Below are positions 34,288 to 44,892 of a stretch of 64,000 nucleotides of DNA, in pieces (positions within the stretch are counted from its first letter, which is position 1; each line of letters starts with the position of its first letter). The position numbers were made by a program, and so were the translations under genes. A model generated the notes under the pieces. It was not told where the DNA came from. It saw only the letters and a program-made list of their open reading frames with translations, and did no database searches. This DNA is from Tenodera sinensis (Eukaryota > Arthropoda > Insecta > Mantodea > Mantidae): contig CM060964.1 in NCBI GenBank assembly GCA_030765045.1, positions 321,287,513-321,351,512 on the forward strand, in the 5' to 3' direction.

Positions 34288-34439
34288 TACAATATTACTC
34301 CAGCATATAAATCTCAAGTTATGATTCTCAATCCAAACCACCATTCTTCACCCATAAGATTCAAAATTCATTCACTTATTGACCTGTGGTACCCATTTAT
34401 TTTAATTCCTAAATTTCTTATTTAATGTGTTGAGCTTTG

Positions 34440-34765
34440 TTACTCTACCAATAGATGATGGCAGGTTCAAAACCAGCTGGGAGAGGAGGAAGAATGTGAT
34501 TCAGTCACATAAATGCTTTTTTCGGTAGTGTGTAATGCTCACTTTTACTACATGCGGCACCACGGGCAATGACACTGACGATACATGGAATGAAGATGGA
34601 ACACCAATGGAATGGATTGGCAGTGGAAACCAGAGAACCCAGAGGAAACCTGGCCCTGTGCCAACTTGTCCACATCAAATCCCACTTATGACTGCCTGAG
34701 AGATTGATCCTGAGTGGCTTTGGTGAGATGCGAATGGTCTAACCATCTGGCCATGGCACAGCCCC
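34440..34765 (-). repeat. Probable tRNA-derived SINE, family D
   Basis: The minus strand starts TGCCATGGCCAGATGGTTAG (A-box-like) and contains GGATCAATCTCTCAGGC, then GGGCCAGGTTTCCTCTGGGT and TTCCACTGCCAATCC. It resembles, from general knowledge, a widely distributed arthropod SINE body. Only one copy is present, so the boundaries are uncertain. Confidence 0.4.
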
Positions 34766-34966
34766 CCACATATAATTGCTGGCAATGAGGATGAATGCCC
34801 TAGAAAATCTTCAGTTTAAAAAACTTCAAATAAAGGTATGCGTAAAGATACCATGGCTCATTTTAAATTCAACAAGTACTCAAATGTGCACATATGAGCA
34901 TTTGATGCATTAATATCACCATGAAAGTGGAAGAGGTAACATGTCTGTGGATTATGTTGTTGTTTT

Positions 34967-36935
34967 CTAGTGCCTTGCATCTGGCAATGAAGCCATTAGC
35001 ATTCGTGCTTTCCAATACTTTTGAACTGTAGTTTCTTCTGATCTTAATGCTTCACAGGTCTTCAAGTGGTCTTCGTTCATTTCTGCTGGATCGTTACACA
35101 GGACACATTTTGGTGAAGCTGAGATACCTATTCTGTAGAGATGATTTGCTAAGCAGTCGTGATTTGTCAATAGTCGGAAGGCTGCAACCGCTGTTTTCCT
35201 TGGTCTCTGGGGGATTATATCTGGATTGGAAAGTAGTGTAATCCATTTTTTATCTTTGGCATTTGTTTCTATTTCTTGTAGGTATGAATGACAAAAATTT
35301 TTAATGATCAAGCGTTTTATTGAGGAATATGAGAAATTGAATTTAGACTTCTGTTTTATTGTTGTGCCTTTCTTTGCAAGTGAGTCTGCAGCTTCGTTCC
35401 CCATGACTCCACAGTGTGCTGGAATCCATTGGAGATGAACAGTCTTATTAACTTTTTGGAGTTGTGTTAACATTTTGTAGCATTCTCTAATTTTTGTTGA
35501 CTTCTTTGTAGTATTTGAACATATTCCCTGAATTGCAGCTTTAGAATCTGAAAGAATTACTGCTTTGTTAAATTTATTTAAGGGAAGATTTAATAATTGT
35601 CGGAGAGCAATGTATATAGCCTCTATTTCTCCATCATAATTTGTTGTGTCTCTGCCAACAGAATGATAAAAGGAAAAATGTGAATATGTAACTCCAGCTC
35701 CAGTAAGGTTTTCCTTCGAGGATCCATCAGTATATATGTGCAGCCATTCTTCTGTGGGATACCTAGTATTGATAGTTTCCAGAGCTAGAAGTTTTTGTAT
35801 TTCTTTTGGTGTGTCTGATTTACTTATTTCCTCTATTAATTCCAAACTGAAGGTAGGTTGCAATAATTCCAATGGATTTTCTCTTCTAAGTAGATTTTCT
35901 CTGGTGTTAGGAATGTTCAATTTGGATTTAATCTGTGTTACCTTTTCTAGGAAACTACTATGAGTTTTAAGGATTGAAGGGGGGAGGTTCTCTTCTGTCC
36001 ATTTAGAGTTTGGCAGTCGTAACATTTTCTCGTGTTGGAGCAATGCTTGTTCTTCTATTTTTGTTGTTATTGATGGGGTCCGTGTTAAGGCAAGCATGGC
36101 ATCAATAGGTGTGGATTTAACTGCTCCAGTGATTAGGCGAAGAGCCTGATTTTGTATTTGTTCAAGTTCATTGATGTTAGCATTTGCTGCTGTTATTAAA
36201 GCTTCAGAACAGTACAAGAGGTTTGGTTTAATATACATTTTGTATGTTGTGTTAAGGACTCTCCTTGAGCAGCCCCATTTAGCACCAGCTAACCTTTCCA
36301 GGATTTGCAATTTCTTTTCAACCTTTTCTGAGATGTTTGTTATATGTTTTTTCCAACTTAGCTTCCTGTCGAAAGTGATGCCTAAGTATTTGGCATCATC
36401 AACTTTACCATTATAATTTATGTTAATATTAACTGGTTTGTAGTTTAGTGTAAATAATTCATAATTTGTTTTTTCCACATTGATAGTCATGAGGTTTTTG
36501 GAGCTCCATTCATGTACTTTGTTTAGGGCTGTTTCTATTCTGTCTTTAATTAATTCAGGTTTTTTTGGAGAGCCTGAAGTCCAAATGACTACATCGTCAG
36601 CAAATAAAGCAATTTTGGTTTCTAAAGTTTTTATTATTGATGGAAGGTCATTTATATATATGTTAAAGAGTGTTGTGCTCAGAACAGCACCTTGTGGAAG
36701 TCCTCGGTGTGTTTGTTTATATTTGGAAATGTATGTATTATATTTTGTGGCACAAAATCTTTGTGAAATAAACTGAGTTATCCACTTAAGCATGTTACTT
36801 TTCACACCTACTGATTGCAACTTCTCAACTAATTTATTTCTCCAGACTGAGTCATATGCTGATTTAAAATCAATGAATACTGCCAAGGTATCCTCCTTTC
36901 TATTGAAAGCTTCCTTGATGTCTTGGCTTAGTAGG
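34967..36935 (-). pseudogene. I-like LINE RT (C-terminal part), RNase H and CCHC domain
   Basis: An open minus-strand frame of about 650 codons. RT palm: TLAVFIDFKSAYDSVWRNKL and GLPQGAVLSTTLFNIYIND, then the catalytic box ALFADDVVIW. The thumb has MYIKPNLLYCSEALITAA. RNase H has the full set D (YTDGSS), E (GEIEAI), D (ILSDSKAAI), H (PAHCGVMGNE) and D (AADSLAKKG). The C-terminus has CVLCNDPAEMNEDHLKTC. This half would be active by motif inspection, but the upstream RT fingers are separated by the inverted insertion, so no complete protein can be made. The apparent ATG at 36952 lies inside the inserted piece and is not the native start. Confidence 0.88.
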
Positions 36936-37361
36936 AAAGAAAGGCACAACAATAAAACAAAATTCTAAATTCAATTTCTCATATTCCTCAATAAAACGCT
37001 TGATCATAAAAAATTTTTGTCATTCATATCTACAAGAAATAGAAACAAATGCCAAAGATAAAAAATGGATTACACTACTTTCCAATCCAGATATAATCCC
37101 CCAGAGACCAAGGAAAACAGCTGTTGCAGCCTTCCGACTATTGACAAATCATGACTGCTTGGCAAGTCATCTCTACAGAATAGGTATCTCAGCCTCACCA
37201 ATATGTGTCCTGTGTAACGATCCAGCAGAAATGAACAAAGACCACTTGAAGACCTGTGAAGCATTAAGATCAGAAGAAACTACAGTTCAAAAGTATTGGA
37301 AAGCACGAATGCTAATGGCTTCATTGCCAGATGCAAGGCACTAGAAAACAACAACAACAAC
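36936..37361 (+). mobile_element. 5'-truncated I-like LINE inserted into its relative
   Basis: The plus-strand frame 37000-37344 encodes the last 114 residues of the same protein (CHSYLQEIETNAKDKKWITL, then CVLCNDPAEMNKDHLKTCEA). It is followed by the 3' UTR and the tail ACAACAACAACAAC ending at 37361. Identity to the host element's own 3' end is very high. The host RT text resumes on both sides, with about 20 bp of the expected sequence missing. Confidence 0.85.
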
Positions 37362-38799
37362 TATGATTCTGTCTGAAGCCGGTCTGTGAACTATTAATTA
37401 AGTTGTAATATTCTAGGAACCAGTTAAGTCTAGATGCCACCATTCTTTCCATTACTTTTGCAATAACACTGGTCAAAGATATTGGTCTGAAACTATTAAT
37501 ATTGTTTGAGGGTTTGTTTTTCTTTAAAATCGGGATGATAATGGCTTTTTTCCAGTCGGAAGGTACAGTCATTCTCCAACACGTGTTATACAGTTTAAGT
37601 AGGATTTCTTTTCCTTTCCTGCCAAGGTGTTTAATAAACTCTGGATGGATCTTGTCAGGTCCAGGAGATTTTTTGTTCTGGAATTGTTCTATTGCTAAAT
37701 CCAGTTCTGTTTCATTAAAATCCTGAATAAAAATATCATTTCGTATACCTTTTGGCTTACTAGTTTCTCTGATAGTTTTTTGGATAGCCTTATCTTGTTT
37801 TTTATACGCTTGGGGTATTCTTTGTGACTGAGCATAAAACTTGTTAAGGGATTCTGCTATTTCCCTATCTGTAGTTAAGCTTTTGTTATTATATTTTAAT
37901 GGTTCAGTTGTATTTTTTGATAATTTTGTTTTATTAAGGAATTTGTATATTTTATTTCCATCTTTCCTATAGTCCATATGTTCTACAAAATTTGTGAAAC
38001 TGGCCCTTTTTGCTGTAATTAATTCTTTCTTAAAAATGGCTGCTTTTCTTCTCCAGTTTTGTACATCTTCTGGACACTTGGCTCTTTCGGCTTTGACTCT
38101 TGCTATATTTCTTTCGTGTTTTAACTTAGATAAAGATGGAGACCAAAAGTAGCTATATTTCTTTAACTTTCCTTTGGGGATATGTGTTTTGGCTGCTGTC
38201 AATAATATTTCACAAATTTTTTTATTCATTTCATCTGTTGACTTGAACTCTGATTCTAACAGTATATTACACTTCCCTTCTATCTCATTTTGGAAACTGG
38301 ACCAATCTGCTTTTTTAAAATTCCAAGAAGTTTTAACTTTTGGTTTGTTACTTTTATTTATTAGACCTCTTATGGAGTTTATGGTGATTCTGTGGCCTGA
38401 ACCTGGGTCTTCTATTATTTCTCTTGTTGTATTGTCAATTATGTCAGATGACACCATCAGAAGGTCAGGATTTGTACCCGAACCATTATAATGAAGGTAA
38501 GTGGGTGGATCATTTGGATTAAATATTAATTCCATTGTTGACGAGTTTAATAGGTCTTCTATGACTCTTCCTGCAGAATTTATATCTCTGTAGCCCCACC
38601 TAGGGGAGTGTGCATTAAAATCACCTATTAAAATACTTTTGGGTTCTATGGGAATAGAATTTAGATCTAGTGTATTGTCTGGAGGATTGTAGATACTGTA
38701 AATTCTATAGTGGTAGTTACTTTTCCATACTTCAATTTTAACTATTTCTGATTTATCTTGTTCTTCCATTGTTTTTTGGATTTTGATAGTAGCTTTCAT
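37362..38799 (-). pseudogene. I-like LINE endonuclease C-terminal part and RT fingers
   Basis: The minus-strand frame has AP-endonuclease motifs: IYSIYNPPDN, ILIGDFNAHSPRWGY with catalytic Asp, and PGSGHRITI with the terminal His. A linker of about 200 residues follows (FWSPSLSKLKHERNIARVKA). RT begins with KKSPGPDKIHPEFIKHLG, WKKAIIIPILKKNKPS, FRPISLTSVIAKVMERMVAS and SQTGFRQNHS. The last part runs into the inverted insertion at 37361. The native start lies upstream of 38799 in the other frame. Confidence 0.87.
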
Positions 38800-38805
38800 A
38801 TTTCT

Positions 38806-39141
38806 TTAAATTCCTGTAAGAATACCACTTGCTATTTGACGAGCCTTTGGAAGTATATGTGTAGTGCACTGATCCATTTCAAAGTATATTTCCTGTTCTT
38901 GTGATATATTGGCTTCTTGTACTGTGAAGACATCTATATCTTGGTCTTTTAATATTTTCATTAGCTCTTGTTTTTTAGGCTGGGACATGCCTCCTGCATT
39001 CCATTGTAGAATTCTTAAAGTATTGGAATTGTTGTGATGAAATTTGCCTAAAGATGTCCCCACCCGGAGATCCGATTGGGGGACAGTTTTAACTCCGGAA
39101 TGTTTATCTTTAGGACTCATATTCATGTATGTGGCTTTCAT
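38806..39141 (-). pseudogene. I-like LINE endonuclease N-terminal part
   Basis: The frame reads LRILQWNAGGMSQPKKQELM, then DIDVFTVQEANISQEQ and LPKARQIASGILTGI, ending at a stop created by a frameshift near 38806. The Asn and Glu positions (QWNAGG, VQEAN) are the first catalytic motifs of AP-type endonucleases. It aligns with 29470-29690 and with the start of the 44859 copy (LPKNRQISSGILVGV). Confidence 0.85.
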
Positions 39142-39151
39142 GTAACTGTTT

Positions 39152-39711
39152 TCTTAACGGGCACCAATTTTACAATGTGGCAGTTACATCACCCGACTTA
39201 AACCCCCATTTTGCAAGGGGGACCACACCTATCGTTGGTCAACGGATCCATCGGACCTAGCCGGGAGGACTAAATAGGTGGTATTTAGATTCACCGACCT
39301 TCCCCTCATGTGCCTCTGAGGGACGCTGTTGTGCTGTGATAGGCCAGCACATATGTAAATGACATTTCCTCCATTTTAGATGAAACAGTTATACCGCTGT
39401 GATTCGGTCCCCAGAGCCTCATCTGTTAAAAGCAGGGTGCACCACGGGCAGGATGAGGATGGGAATTGGGTAGGAGAGGCTATAGGAGGCGCATCACTAC
39501 CCCTTACTACCCCTGTGGATTATACCAACCTCAATTACACCTACCATCCCACAAACCCCACATCCTGTCATATTAGTGGTTAAGCTCTTACAAGGCCAGG
39601 TACAGGTATGGCTTGCCTCAGGCTGTCTTTAGCCTGCCAACATTCCTCAGCCTCAGTCTATGGGTTATGTATTGTCAGCATAAATGCCTTAACCACTTGA
39701 GCGATAGCCAT
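39152..39711. other. 5' flank of the LINE; no gene recognised
   Basis: GC-richer than its surroundings. It may include the LINE 5' UTR on the minus strand, but there is no second copy in the window to confirm this. A 67-codon plus ORF at 39380 has no recognisable domain. Confidence 0.4.
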
Positions 39712-40276
39712 TTAAACGCTGCACTGCCGATAATGGATACCCAATACACAATTCAAGGCATTTAAATTGTTGAATGTAAGTAAATATGCTTCGTACATGA
39801 ACATTTGTATCTTCGGTATTTATTAAGTTATTTCAATGAAACAAAAACTGGACTTAAAGCTCATTAAAGGCACTGTGCATCTATCATAGAAGCAAAGAAA
39901 GACTGTATTAACAAAATGTTTAAATACCACTAATCTTTTCTCTGTAGCATTAGTCATTCTGTATGTCGAATGCGCCTAATTTGTGAGTCAGGCTTGTGTT
40001 ATGTGCGTACAAATGTATTTACATATAGCTAGCTAAGCACAATGTTCTCTGCTTCAAGCTTTTATTATTCTCTTTATTGCTACAAGCAATAATAGCCAGA
40101 AGTGTGTATATGGTGAACACCCGAGCTGAAAAGAAATCAAACCGCTCTTGTCAGCGTTTCTTAGAATAAATACACAGCTGAGATTTATGGTACAGCCATG
40201 TAGCTACAGGGTTCATAGTTTTTTGTTTTAGCTATCAGAAAAGCATATTTGAAAATGTTATATGTAAGTTCTAACC

Positions 40277-42002
40277 ATGGCTTCAACTTGCAATGTAGCT
40301 AACAAATTAGCTCATTTATTCAGTGTCTGGGCTTCAGAAATTACTTCAGATAACGTGGAGGACATTTTGCTATGCGACAGTGACTTTGATATTGATGGAC
40401 AGTTTTCAGACTTTGAGGGGGGCGTGGAGGATATAGGTAACTGTAAGGAAGAAAGTGACTCTCTTCCTTCAGGTGTTCGTGAAGAAGCAACATTGTGGGG
40501 TAGTCAAAATGACTCCGAAACAACTAGACACATCTTCACAAGCACAGCCTCTGGTGTACAACCCCAGGCTTAGCTGACTTCTGACAGTCAACCAATTGAC
40601 ATTTTCACAAAATTTTTTACTGGTGACTTAGTGTCTCTCATTGTCACAGAAACAAATGCATATGCGAGTAAGGTGAAGGAAGACCTGACTTCTAAAGGCA
40701 ATTTAGGGCCTAAGAATTGAATTCAGAAGTGGATAGAAGTAACAGTGAATGAAATTTACAGGCTAATTGGTCTAATTACTCTCATAGGTGTTATTCGTAA
40801 ACCAACTTTAGACATGTACTGGTCTACAGGTGACATGCTAGCTACTCCATTTTTTGGGGAATGCATGTCAAATAACAGGTTTACTTCCATTTTGCAGTTC
40901 CTTCATTTCACCGGCACAGAAAATGTAAATGATAAACTACACAAAATTAGGTCGGTTTTGGAATATATTATTTCAAAATTCAAAGAAAATTACATGTCTG
41001 GTGATAAGGTCACTGTTGACGAAAGCTTAATGCTTTGGAAGAACTGCTTAGGTTGGAAGCAATCATTAAAACAAAGAGGGCAAGATTTGGCGTAAAGAGT
41101 TTTGATCTTTGTGAAAGTAAAATGGGATGTCTTTACAATAGCTGTATTTACACTGGTCAAGGAACTGATAATACTGGAGACAAAGATTTGGGCTTATCGG
41201 ACTCCATAGTGATGCACCTGATAGAACCTATACTTGACCAGGATAGGACTGTATATTTAGATAATTGGTACAGCTTCCCTAAATTATACAAGGCCTTATA
41301 CAAAAGGAAAACAAATGCAATTGTAACAGTACATTCAAATTGTATTGGTTTGCCAAAGAATGTGAATATAAAGACTCTAAGGAGAGGAGAAATGCAGGTG
41401 TGTCAGCTCCCACCCTTGACCTACATTAATTGGCAAGATAGGAGGGTGGTTACGGCATTGTTCAATTGCAGCCCTAAGATCTTGATGATTGACACTGGAA
41501 AAATAGATACCCACACCAAAATGTCAATTTTCAAGCCTGATGTTATCCAGGAATACAATATACATATGGGTGGTGTGGATCTAGTAGAGCAGGTATTGCA
41601 ATCATATCCCTCTTTACGAAAAAGGGTTAAATGGTATAAAAAGGTATTTTTGCACCAGCTGGATACCACCACATACAATTGTTTAGTAATTTGGAGAACT
41701 CTAAACCCACACAAGATGATGACCTACCTGGACTTCTGCATATCAATAGCTCGTAGCCTAATTGAGCGCTATAACATTCGGAGGCCTCTTCATATAGGGG
41801 GTAAGAAATCTACAACCCCTGCACTCCTCAGGCTTGAAGGAAAACACTTTCCTAAAAGATACCACCAACAGCAAAAGAGTTGCGTCCATTTCGAAGGTGT
41901 CTGGTGTGTTGCAAAAAAGGAGTTCGTAAAGAGACTAACATGACATGCCGTGAATGTGAAGATGCATCCTTATGTGTCTATCCATGTTTTGAGATGTACC
42001 AT
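40277..42002 (+). pseudogene. piggyBac transposase, broken by two stops and two frameshifts
   Basis: The acidic N-terminus begins MASTCNVANKLAHLF at 40277 and is closed by TAG at 40571. Another stop lies at about 40718. The core resumes with NEIYRLIGLITLIGVIRKPT, the first catalytic Asp in KVTVDESLMLWK, a shift near 41060, the second in VYLDNWYSFPKLYKALY and the third in NIHMGGVDLVEQ. A shift near 41865 moves the C-terminal cysteine-rich domain (CLVCCKKGVRK, then MTCRECEDASLCVYPCFEMY) into another frame, ending at 42002. All three Asp positions of the DDD domain are kept, so decay is recent but the gene is dead as written. Confidence 0.88.
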
Positions 42003-42032
42003 TAAAAAAGGAACCTTTAAAGGTGAGACTTC

Positions 42033-42356
42033 ATTTAATTTAAAAGGTGAGTTAATTAATAACACTGAACAACACTTACAACATATTTTTCCAGACGCGT
42101 TTCGAAGGTTAACTTTCCTCCATTACCAACCGGACAATAACTGGGTTTCCATGGTGTTTCATGGTGCAGATGGTGATGCTTCTTCTGGTGTTTCTTCTGG
42201 TGGCAGTTCAATGAACTTACTGAAAGTAAGTAATAACTGGAAACCCAGTTATTGTCCGGTTGATAATGGAGGAAAGTTAACCTTCGAAACGCATCCGGAA
42301 AAATATGTTGTAAGTGTTGTTCAGTGTTATTAATTAACTCACCTTTTAAATTAAAT
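42033..42356. mobile_element. Foldback element with Penelope-tail-like arms
   Basis: 119-bp arms (42033-42151 and 42238-42356) are inverted copies with only a few differences, around an 86-bp spacer. The arms carry CCTTCGAAACGC and GAAAAATATGTTGTAAGTGT, resembling the sequence after the ORF in Penelope-like elements, and both arms read outward. It sits just after the piggyBac stop codon. Confidence 0.7.
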
Positions 42357-42708
42357 TAATTACAACAACACTGTTTTCAAAATTCTATGAAAGGAAGATA
42401 AGACTTCATTTGTTCTAGAATTTATTTAAACCTATTATAAAAGACAAAAATTAAAATAATTAGGATTAAGCATGCACAGGATGTCATATGATGTCCATAT
42501 CTGCGAAGAGGTTAACAAAGATGGAGATGATGTTCGATGCAGCCTATCTTAGGAATAAAATTAATAATAGCATGTTCATAACTCTTTACCCTTCTTCAAC
42601 ATTCTGTTCTTGTATTCTGATACTGCATGTTCCAAATATTGATGCCTAAGTCCTTGTCAAACTGCTCCACCTCCACATTTTGTGTTAGCTGAAACTGTAA
42701 AAAAGAGT
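42357..42708. other. piggyBac 3' end and flank
   Basis: Contains the right TTAA (42512) and short AT-rich flank. No ORF is supported. Confidence 0.4.
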
Positions 42709-42717
42709 AAAATAAAA

Positions 42718-42808
<91 letters not shown>

Positions 42809-42962
42809 ATCAATAAATAAATAAATAAATAAACAAACAAACAAACAAACAAACAAACACACAAATAAATTAAATAAATTAAATAAATTAAATAAATTAA
42901 ATAAATTAAATAAATTAAATAAATTAAATAAATTAAATAAATAAATATATAAATATATAAAT
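42709..42962. repeat. Compound AAAT / AAAC / AAATAAATT microsatellite
   Basis: (AAAT)n to about 42831, then (AAAC)n to about 42858, then about ten 9-bp AAATAAATT units to about 42945. Each block is internally homogeneous. The minus ORF of Phe/Leu/Ile is an artefact. Confidence 0.95.
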
Positions 42963-44110
42963 AAAGCCATTAAATCCCTTTAGAGCAAGGGCCTCCTACC
43001 ATGGTAGGGATTAGTTGAGAGGATCTCTCAGGGTGAGCTAGTCCCTGGGAGCTCCACATCCTCACTTCTTATCCTCTGTTAACTAACACCTACTTAGACT
43101 ACATGACAGTTGTCTTATCTCCTTTACCTAATGTAGCTTAAGCTGTTGGTCCTATAATTTAATTCACTTCGTTTCTTCTTTTGTCCCCTGTAACTACTCC
43201 TGATTTAGGTTAGTTGACTTAATTATGTTTTCATTTCACATAAGCACCATTTTTCCTATATTTCATTTTACTCTAACACTAAATTTTCATGTTCACTGTG
43301 CTCTACCTTAAGTTAGTTGTCGTATAATTTGCTTCCACTTCATTTTACTGCACTTTATTTAACTTTGAGCATGTTTGATGCTCTGGGCTGACAGATCAGT
43401 AAGCTCTGCAGTAAAAGCTGTTATTTCTTGAATAATCACAGTTGGGTATCTCTCACAACACACTTTGCAAATATGTTTAAAAAAATTTGCTTTTCACTAC
43501 TTCGTAATGGTTTTCCTTGGTGCTTTACGTACCCCATGGCAGTTGTCATTTTGAACAAACTGCATGTTCCGTTCGTTCACTTCCTTCTATGATTGCATGC
43601 ATGTGTATTTTGAATTGCAGTTAATAATACTGATGATATGCAAATTAATGTATTCCATTTATTCTTAGTGTAAGATTTTCAAAGTGTTCTTGTAAATAAT
43701 TCTTTTGGTTATTTTAAATTTAATGCTATTTTTTACGTTAGTTAACAGACTATATAATTCCAGTCATGCCTGCTGACATGGAAGTTGTGTGGTTCGATCA
43801 GCCAATAAAATGCTACTCAAACACATGCTGTTCTTTACATTGCAGTTGAAAGTAAGGTCGGCGAAAGTATAGTATTTTAGTATACGTGTGTGTCTTGCTA
43901 GCCTATGCACTTCAAACATTTTAAGGCACGTTGCAATTATTCAATGTAAATGTATTTTATGTCAGATGCTTTGAAACAAAACAAAATTTCAAAATAGTGA
44001 TGCCTTCTTATTTTATGTGCCTTAATAGCCGACAAAAAATATGGTTATTGGTAATCGTGAAATCAGAATACATGGTGTAAGTAGATCAACAGTGTGTATT
44101 CCATACAAAT
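42963..44110. other. No gene recognised
   Basis: About 1.15 kb of AT-rich sequence. No domain, exon or repeat family was identified. Confidence 0.45.
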
Positions 44111-44870
44111 AACAGACAATTTGTGATAAGAGCTTCACGGGTGATCAGCCGTGTTAAACTTATGAAGGTCGAGCTTTCGGCCATTATACTCTCCATGGCC
44201 ATCTTCAGGACTAAAATGATGGAAAATTCTCCTCAGTTTCCAAATATATACTATGGTTAGGTTGTGTTGTCCGAACCAATGCGCGGGTGATGGTTTCTGA
44301 TTGGGCCTGCTGTAGGCTCGGCTGCAGTGTTTTCCCGCGGGTACGAAATTTGTGCAGTGTTTCTGATGGCTATAGTCCACGCGGAACTTAGTTTGAGTCC
44401 GCCCTCTCTGTTGAAATTGTGGGGGTGTAATTTGATGTGGATGGCCTCCTTGATGAGTCTGTCCCAGTAATTTTCTGCGTGGGACAGACTCATCAAGGAG
44501 GCCATCCACATCAAATTACACCCCCACAATTTCAACAGAGAGGGCGGACTCAAACTAAGTTCCGCGTGGACTATAGCCATCAGAAACACTGCACAAATTT
44601 CGTACCCGCGGGAAAACACTGCAGCCGAGCCTACAGCAGGCCCAATCAGAAACCATCACCCGCGCATTGGTTCGGACAACACAGCCTAACCATAGTATAT
44701 ATTTGGAAACTGAGGAGAATTTTCCATCATTTTAGTCCTGAAGATGGCCATGGAGAGTATAATGGCCGAAAGCTCGACCTTCATAAGTTTAACACGGCTG
44801 ATCACCCGTGAAGCTCTTATCACTAACGTTCGCCGTGAAAGCTTCAAATCCTACATACAACAGACAATTT
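44111..44870. mobile_element. Penelope-like element ends in head-to-head inverted pair, with target duplication
   Basis: Two 344-bp arms (44123-44466 and 44480-44823) are near-perfect inverted copies separated by 13 bp. Each arm reads outward and encodes the C-terminal end of a Penelope-like GIY-YIG protein (DRLIKEAIHIKLHPHNFNRE, then GGLKLSSAWTIAIRN), followed by a 3' region with GAAGATGGCCATGGAGAGTA. The right side extends 35 bp further. AACAGACAATTT lies at 44111-44122 and at 44859-44870, a 12-bp target duplication flanking the pair as a unit. RT and the GIY-YIG catalytic part are absent. Confidence 0.82.
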
Positions 44871-44892
44871 ATTTTCTCTGCATGGACCTTCT

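Larger units (their letters stand above)
34950..39150 (-). mobile_element. I-like LINE, nearly full length, with a nested self-insertion
   Basis: The minus-strand order is endonuclease (39141-38000), RT (37.6-36.0 kb), RNase H (35.8-35.4 kb) and a CCHC-like C-terminus, ending at a CAA-type tail (plus TTGTTGTTTTC at 34954). A 426-bp 3' piece of the same family lies inverted within the RT region (36936-37361). ORF1 was not found. A one-base shift breaks the endonuclease near 38800. Confidence 0.88.
39712..42515 (+). mobile_element. piggyBac-type DNA transposon, inactive
   Basis: A TTAA at 39712-39715 and another at 42512-42515 bracket a transposase-like gene. The sequences just inside them are loosely similar when inverted (TGCCGATAATGGATACCC against CTCTTCGCAGATATGGACAT on minus). 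Without the 324-bp foldback at 42033 the span is about 2.48 kb, close to the usual piggyBac length. The boundaries are inferred, not proven by a clear terminal repeat. Confidence 0.6.
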
